Assembly: GCA_017508825.1 (NCBI GenBank)
Contig: JAFWRC010000159.1
Location: forward strand, 1-64,000
Length of the DNA: 64,000 nucleotides
Direction of reading: 5' to 3'
From: Lachnospiraceae bacterium
GTDB taxonomy: Bacteria > Bacillota > Clostridia > Lachnospirales > Lachnospiraceae
A model generated the notes under the pieces. That model saw nothing but the letters and a program-made list of their open reading frames with translations. It was not told the origin of the DNA and searched no databases. Positions 61,385-64,000 of this stretch are shown one piece after another (within the stretch, counting starts at the first letter, position 1; the number at the start of each line of letters is the position of its first letter). The position numbers and the translations under genes were made by a program.

Positions 61385-62257
61385 ATGAAAGAAATCGATG
61401 AAAAAAAGATCGTTAAGAAACTATCGTTTGTAGGGATTCTCGGGAATGTATTGTTGGCGGCGTTTAAGCTGGTTGCCGGACTGCTCGGAAGATCCGGCGC
61501 TATGATCTCGGATGCGGTGCATTCCCTGTCAGACGTATTTGCAACGTTCGTTGCCTATATCGGCGTTCTTCTTTCCAAACAACCGGAAGATGCGGAGCAT
61601 CCTTATGGCCACGAGAGACTGGAATGTGTCGCATCCCTGATCCTTGGGCTTATACTTGCGGGAACAGGGCTGGGCATCGGATATACCGGAGTGCAGAAGC
61701 TGGTCACGCGGGAGGAGCTGGAAATCCCGACTATATTACCGTTGATCGCGGCGGTTGTATCTATTGTTGCCAAGGAAGCCATGTTCTGGTATACGATGTA
61801 TTATGCTAAGAAACTGGATTCGTCGGCGTTCAAAGCGGATGCATGGCATCATCGTTCGGATGCATTGTCATCGATCGGTTCCTTCCTGGGTATCGCCTTG
61901 GCCAGAATGGGTTTTCCGATCATGGATCCCATCGCCGGTCTGGTCATCTGCCTTTTCATATGGAAAGTTGCGTATGATATTATCAAGGATGCGCTGAATA
62001 AGATGCTGGATACTTCATGCGGCAAGGATCTGGAAGACCGGCTTCGGAAATATATCGAAGAGCAGCCCGGAGTCGTACGCATCGATCTGCTGCAGACCAG
62101 ACAATTCGGAAATAAGATCTATATGGATCTTGAAATAGCAGTGGACGGAAATATCAAACTGGTGGAAGCGCACGACATTGCCGAAAATGTGCACAATAAT
62201 GTGGAAAAGGAGTTTCCGAACATAAAGCATGTAATGATACATGTAAATCCTGCATAA
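61385..62257 (+). CDS. Cation diffusion facilitator metal exporter
   Basis: 290 residues from ATG 61385 after ACGGAGG; upstream in-frame starts lie within the riboswitch. Six membrane segments are visible. Zinc-type site residues occur as AMISDAVHSLSDVFATF (HxxxD-type site) and KADAWHHRSDALSSIGSFLG (second site). The cytoplasmic C-terminal domain ends with ENVHNNVEKEFPNIKHVMIHV. It exports divalent metal ions in exchange for protons. The NiCo riboswitch implies Co2+ or Ni2+ as the inducing and probably transported ions. It is typical length for the family. Confidence 0.92.
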   Translation: MKEIDEKKIVKKLSFVGILGNVLLAAFKLVAGLLGRSGAMISDAVHSLSDVFATFVAYIGVLLSKQPEDAEHPYGHERLECVASLILGLILAGTGLGIGYTGVQKLVTREELEIPTILPLIAAVVSIVAKEAMFWYTMYYAKKLDSSAFKADAWHHRSDALSSIGSFLGIALARMGFPIMDPIAGLVICLFIWKVAYDIIKDALNKMLDTSCGKDLEDRLRKYIEEQPGVVRIDLLQTRQFGNKIYMDLEIAVDGNIKLVEAHDIAENVHNNVEKEFPNIKHVMIHVNPA

Positions 62258-62262
62258 ATAAG

Positions 62263-62313
62263 CCATGGGGACGGTTCTCTGGCCCAAAATGAGCCGGAGA
62301 ACCGTCCCCATGG
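62263..62313. terminator. Long perfect palindrome after the metal exporter
   Basis: 17-bp perfect arms (62263-62279 and 62297-62313; CCATGGGGACGGTTCTC and its complement) continue inward as CTCTGGC/GCCGGAG. It follows the stop by 5 bp with only a modest T-rich tail. Similar GGGGACGGTTCTC hairpins recur in clostridial genomes, so it may be a repeat as well as a terminator. Confidence 0.75.
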
Positions 62314-62331
62314 TCTGTTTTGGCCTTTCAG

Positions 62332-62361
62332 AAACCACGGAATCATTCCCGTGGTTTTTTT
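62332..62361 (+). terminator. Rho-independent terminator
   Basis: AAACCACGG / CCGTGGTTT around AATCATTC, followed by T residues; related to the hairpins at 34990 and 35939. Confidence 0.8.
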
Positions 62362-62384
62362 CATGAAAAAATATGAAAAAAGTC

Positions 62385-62414
62385 TTGACATATTATCATA
62401 ATGAATATATGATA
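62385..62414 (+). promoter_or_regulatory. Promoter with dyad for the unknown/VWA gene pair
   Basis: TTGACA (62385-62390), a 17-bp spacer and TATGAT (62408-62413). TATCATA (62394-62400) and TATGATA (62408-62414) form an inverted repeat that covers spacer and -10 box, so the promoter is probably repressor-controlled. The regulator is not in the window. Confidence 0.6.
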
Positions 62415-62466
62415 AAACCATCAAAGAGATATGATCAAAAAGATAATATGAAAGGAGATGATATCT

Positions 62467-63036
62467 ATGAATGAACTGTTTAACGGAATGCTCGGAAAGA
62501 TCGCACCGGGAATGTGCAGATTGTCCATGGACGGAGGGATCGCGATCAAGACTTCAAACGGTTACCGGACCTACGACAGCAAGACCGGAAGACTGACCAA
62601 TTGTTCCAGCTTTGTGTTTGATATCGGCGAAGAATTCTTTTTCGTGATGCCGACCAACAAAGTGAAGACCGGTGATATCATTCTCGCAAACGGAAAGCCG
62701 AAATGTGTTACGGAAGTGAAGGATGACCGGATCGTTGCCGTCAATTATGAAGACTCCACGATGGAGCAGATCATACTGGAAAGATACATCTTTATGGGGA
62801 ACACCTACTTCTACGGAAAAGTGGTATCCATGTTCGGCAACGGTATGAAGAAGGGAAAGAAGCCCGGCAGCATTATGAAGTATATGATGCTCTCCCAGAT
62901 GATGAAGGGGAAAAACGGTGGTCTCAGTGATGCGCTTCCGCTGCTGATGATGGGACAGGGTTTCGGGGACGGACTGTTTGAAGGGCTGTTTGATGAAGAC
63001 ATCGAAGAGGATGTCTCCGAAGATGATGATAAATGA
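62467..63036 (+). CDS. Protein of unknown function, paired with the VWA protein
   Basis: 189 residues from ATG 62467, nine bases after AAAGGAGATG; an ATG at 62458 lies inside the ribosome site. N-terminal half is beta-rich (GGIAIKTSNGYRTYDSKTGR, VFDIGEEFFFVMPTNKVKTG, IILANGKPKCVTEVKDD) and recalls a small barrel. The C-terminal half has Met- and Gly-rich helices (KYMMLSQMMKGKNGG, LLMMGQGFGDGLFEGLF) and an acidic end. No family recognised. It is not secreted and has no membrane span. It lies 54 bp before the VWA gene behind a regulated promoter, so the two probably work together. Confidence 0.65.
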   Translation: MNELFNGMLGKIAPGMCRLSMDGGIAIKTSNGYRTYDSKTGRLTNCSSFVFDIGEEFFFVMPTNKVKTGDIILANGKPKCVTEVKDDRIVAVNYEDSTMEQIILERYIFMGNTYFYGKVVSMFGNGMKKGKKPGSIMKYMMLSQMMKGKNGGLSDALPLLMMGQGFGDGLFEGLFDEDIEEDVSEDDDK

Positions 63037-63090
63037 TGAGATGCTGTAAAAGGAGATAGATACGAAAACAGTATCGGAAAGGAGGCAGTT

Positions 63091-63957
63091 ATGGGATGTG
63101 GAGTATGGAGAGAGGATACCTTCCGGCAGTATTCCAGAAAGATGGGACGGACCGTTGGCGCAAACGGAAGCCTGGCCGGAAATATGAGCAATCAGGAGAT
63201 GTTTACTGCAAGAACGATCGATCCGCTGCTGGATCCGAAAGATGTGATGCGGGAGTGCTGCGATAATGAGGAGCATCCGGCAACTATCCCGGTGATCCTG
63301 GCGCTGGATGTGACCGGTTCTATGGGACAGGCGGCAGTAGAGGTGGCAAAACAGCTCAACATCATCATGACAAAGCTTTACCAGAAAGTAAATGATGTGG
63401 AATTTATGGTGATGGGCATCGGAGATCTTGCCTATGACAGATGCCCGCTGCAGGTTTCCCAGTTCGAATCGGACATCCGGATCGCAGAGCAGCTGGATAA
63501 GGTGTATTTCGAATTCGGCGGAGGCGGAAACAGTTTTGAATCCTATACCGCAGCTTGGTATTTCGGATTGGAGCATGTAAACCTGGATGCCTGGAAACGC
63601 GGGCGAAAGGGCATCATCATAACCATGGGCGATGAAGGACTCAATCCGTATCTGCCGGGGAAGCGGCTGGCGGAGATTACCGGCAGACCTGTAGTCAAAG
63701 ATGTGGAAACAAAGGACCTGTATCCGAAGGTACTGGAAAAATATGATGTCTATCATCTGTTTGTAAATCACGGTGGCGGAAGATGCGAGGGTTACTTAAG
63801 AAGCTGGAGAAAGCTGATGGATGAGGAGCATTTCCGGGTAACCGATCTCCGGAATATCGCAGACCTGATCATCCGCATTGTGACAGCCCGCGCAGAAGAG
63901 GACAAGCAGGCAGGCACCTTCATCGCAGAAACAAAACAGGAAGAGATATCCTGGTAG
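63091..63957 (+). CDS. von Willebrand factor A domain protein
   Basis: 288 residues, cytoplasmic. The MIDAS metal site begins with LALDVTGSMGQAAVEVA (DxTxS form) and includes FGGGGNSFESYTAAW and IITMGDEGLNPYLPG. The first ~65 residues are outside the VWA fold (YSRKMGRTVGANGSLAGN). VWA proteins of this kind act with AAA ATPases or as metal-dependent protein-binding modules. A GGAGG site precedes ATG 63091. Its partner gene upstream is of unknown function. No ATPase adjoins within the window, but the region downstream is not visible. Confidence 0.82.
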   Translation: MGCGVWREDTFRQYSRKMGRTVGANGSLAGNMSNQEMFTARTIDPLLDPKDVMRECCDNEEHPATIPVILALDVTGSMGQAAVEVAKQLNIIMTKLYQKVNDVEFMVMGIGDLAYDRCPLQVSQFESDIRIAEQLDKVYFEFGGGGNSFESYTAAWYFGLEHVNLDAWKRGRKGIIITMGDEGLNPYLPGKRLAEITGRPVVKDVETKDLYPKVLEKYDVYHLFVNHGGGRCEGYLRSWRKLMDEEHFRVTDLRNIADLIIRIVTARAEEDKQAGTFIAETKQEEISW

Positions 63958-63968
63958 GGAGGTAAACT

Positions 63969-63993
63969 GGCAGGACGCCGAAGGAGTCCTGCC
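63969..63993 (+). terminator. Terminator hairpin at the window end
   Basis: GGCAGGAC / GTCCTGCC with a nine-base loop, 12 bp after the VWA stop. The tail beyond 64000 is not visible. Confidence 0.6.
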
Positions 63994-64000
63994 GATACCA

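Noticed and set aside
62554..63771. Long minus-strand frame (405 codons) across the unknown and VWA genes
   Set aside because: It crosses two genes that have ribosome sites, a MIDAS motif and normal composition; the antisense product has no recognisable domain.

Overview
The window reads as chromosome of an anaerobic gut-type Firmicute, most likely Lachnospiraceae or another Clostridia. The signs are strong GGAGG ribosome sites, a rubredoxin-first rubrerythrin, a high-molecular-weight rubredoxin, cytoplasmic (signal-less) glycosidases of families GH95, GH1 and GH127, and CCTTCCCC/GGGGAAGG palindromic repeats of a kind common in that group. No rRNA, tRNA, CRISPR array, integrase or transposase was seen.

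Layout. 1-7.6 kb: carbohydrate genes (end of a GH95 fucosidase, a lysophospholipase-like hydrolase, an Ldh2-type dehydrogenase, glycerol kinase, and an SGNH hydrolase-GH1 fusion). 7.6-22.6 kb: a 1254-residue J-like/TPR protein, an AGCS amino-acid symporter, an HscC-like Hsp70, TrmO, phosphatidylserine decarboxylase and a 1990-residue DUF4011/SF1 helicase/Vsr-like nuclease fusion. 22.6-31.7 kb: membrane, redox, signalling and acetyltransferase genes, including a small gene broken by a 5-bp tandem duplication and a GNAT gene behind a leader-peptide attenuator. 31.7-37.3 kb: a MerR-controlled ABC exporter split into TMD, NBD and TMD genes, a TetR regulator, and an ECF sigma/anti-sigma pair. 37.5-42.3 kb: a thiamine operon under a TPP riboswitch (thiW-thiM-thiE-thiD-methyltransferase-tenA). 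42.4-46.5 kb: NudC-type Nudix hydrolase, GH127 arabinofuranosidase and high-molecular-weight rubredoxin.

46.5-61.1 kb is the main accessory island. It is a BREX type 4 defence locus: XRE regulator (divergent), an 807-residue protein of unknown function with a duplicated N-terminal domain, BrxP (PP-loop PAPS-reductase-like, ferredoxin and DUF4007), BrxC-like ATPase, PglZ and a short BrxL. It continues without a break into a 65-residue CxxC protein and a cysteine desulfurase. There is no PglX methyltransferase. A sulfur donor (desulfurase), a sulfur-handling enzyme (BrxP) and possibly a small carrier in one operon suggest a DNA sulfur modification in place of methylation.

61.1-64 kb: a NiCo riboswitch controlling a cation-diffusion-facilitator exporter, then an unknown protein paired with a von Willebrand A protein behind a promoter that carries a dyad.

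Regulation is unusually legible here. Visible elements include TPP and NiCo riboswitches with overlapping or following terminators, a leader peptide with mutually exclusive hairpins, a MerR-type promoter with a 19-bp spacer, and several palindromic candidate operators. All identifications come from reading motifs; none was checked by database search.
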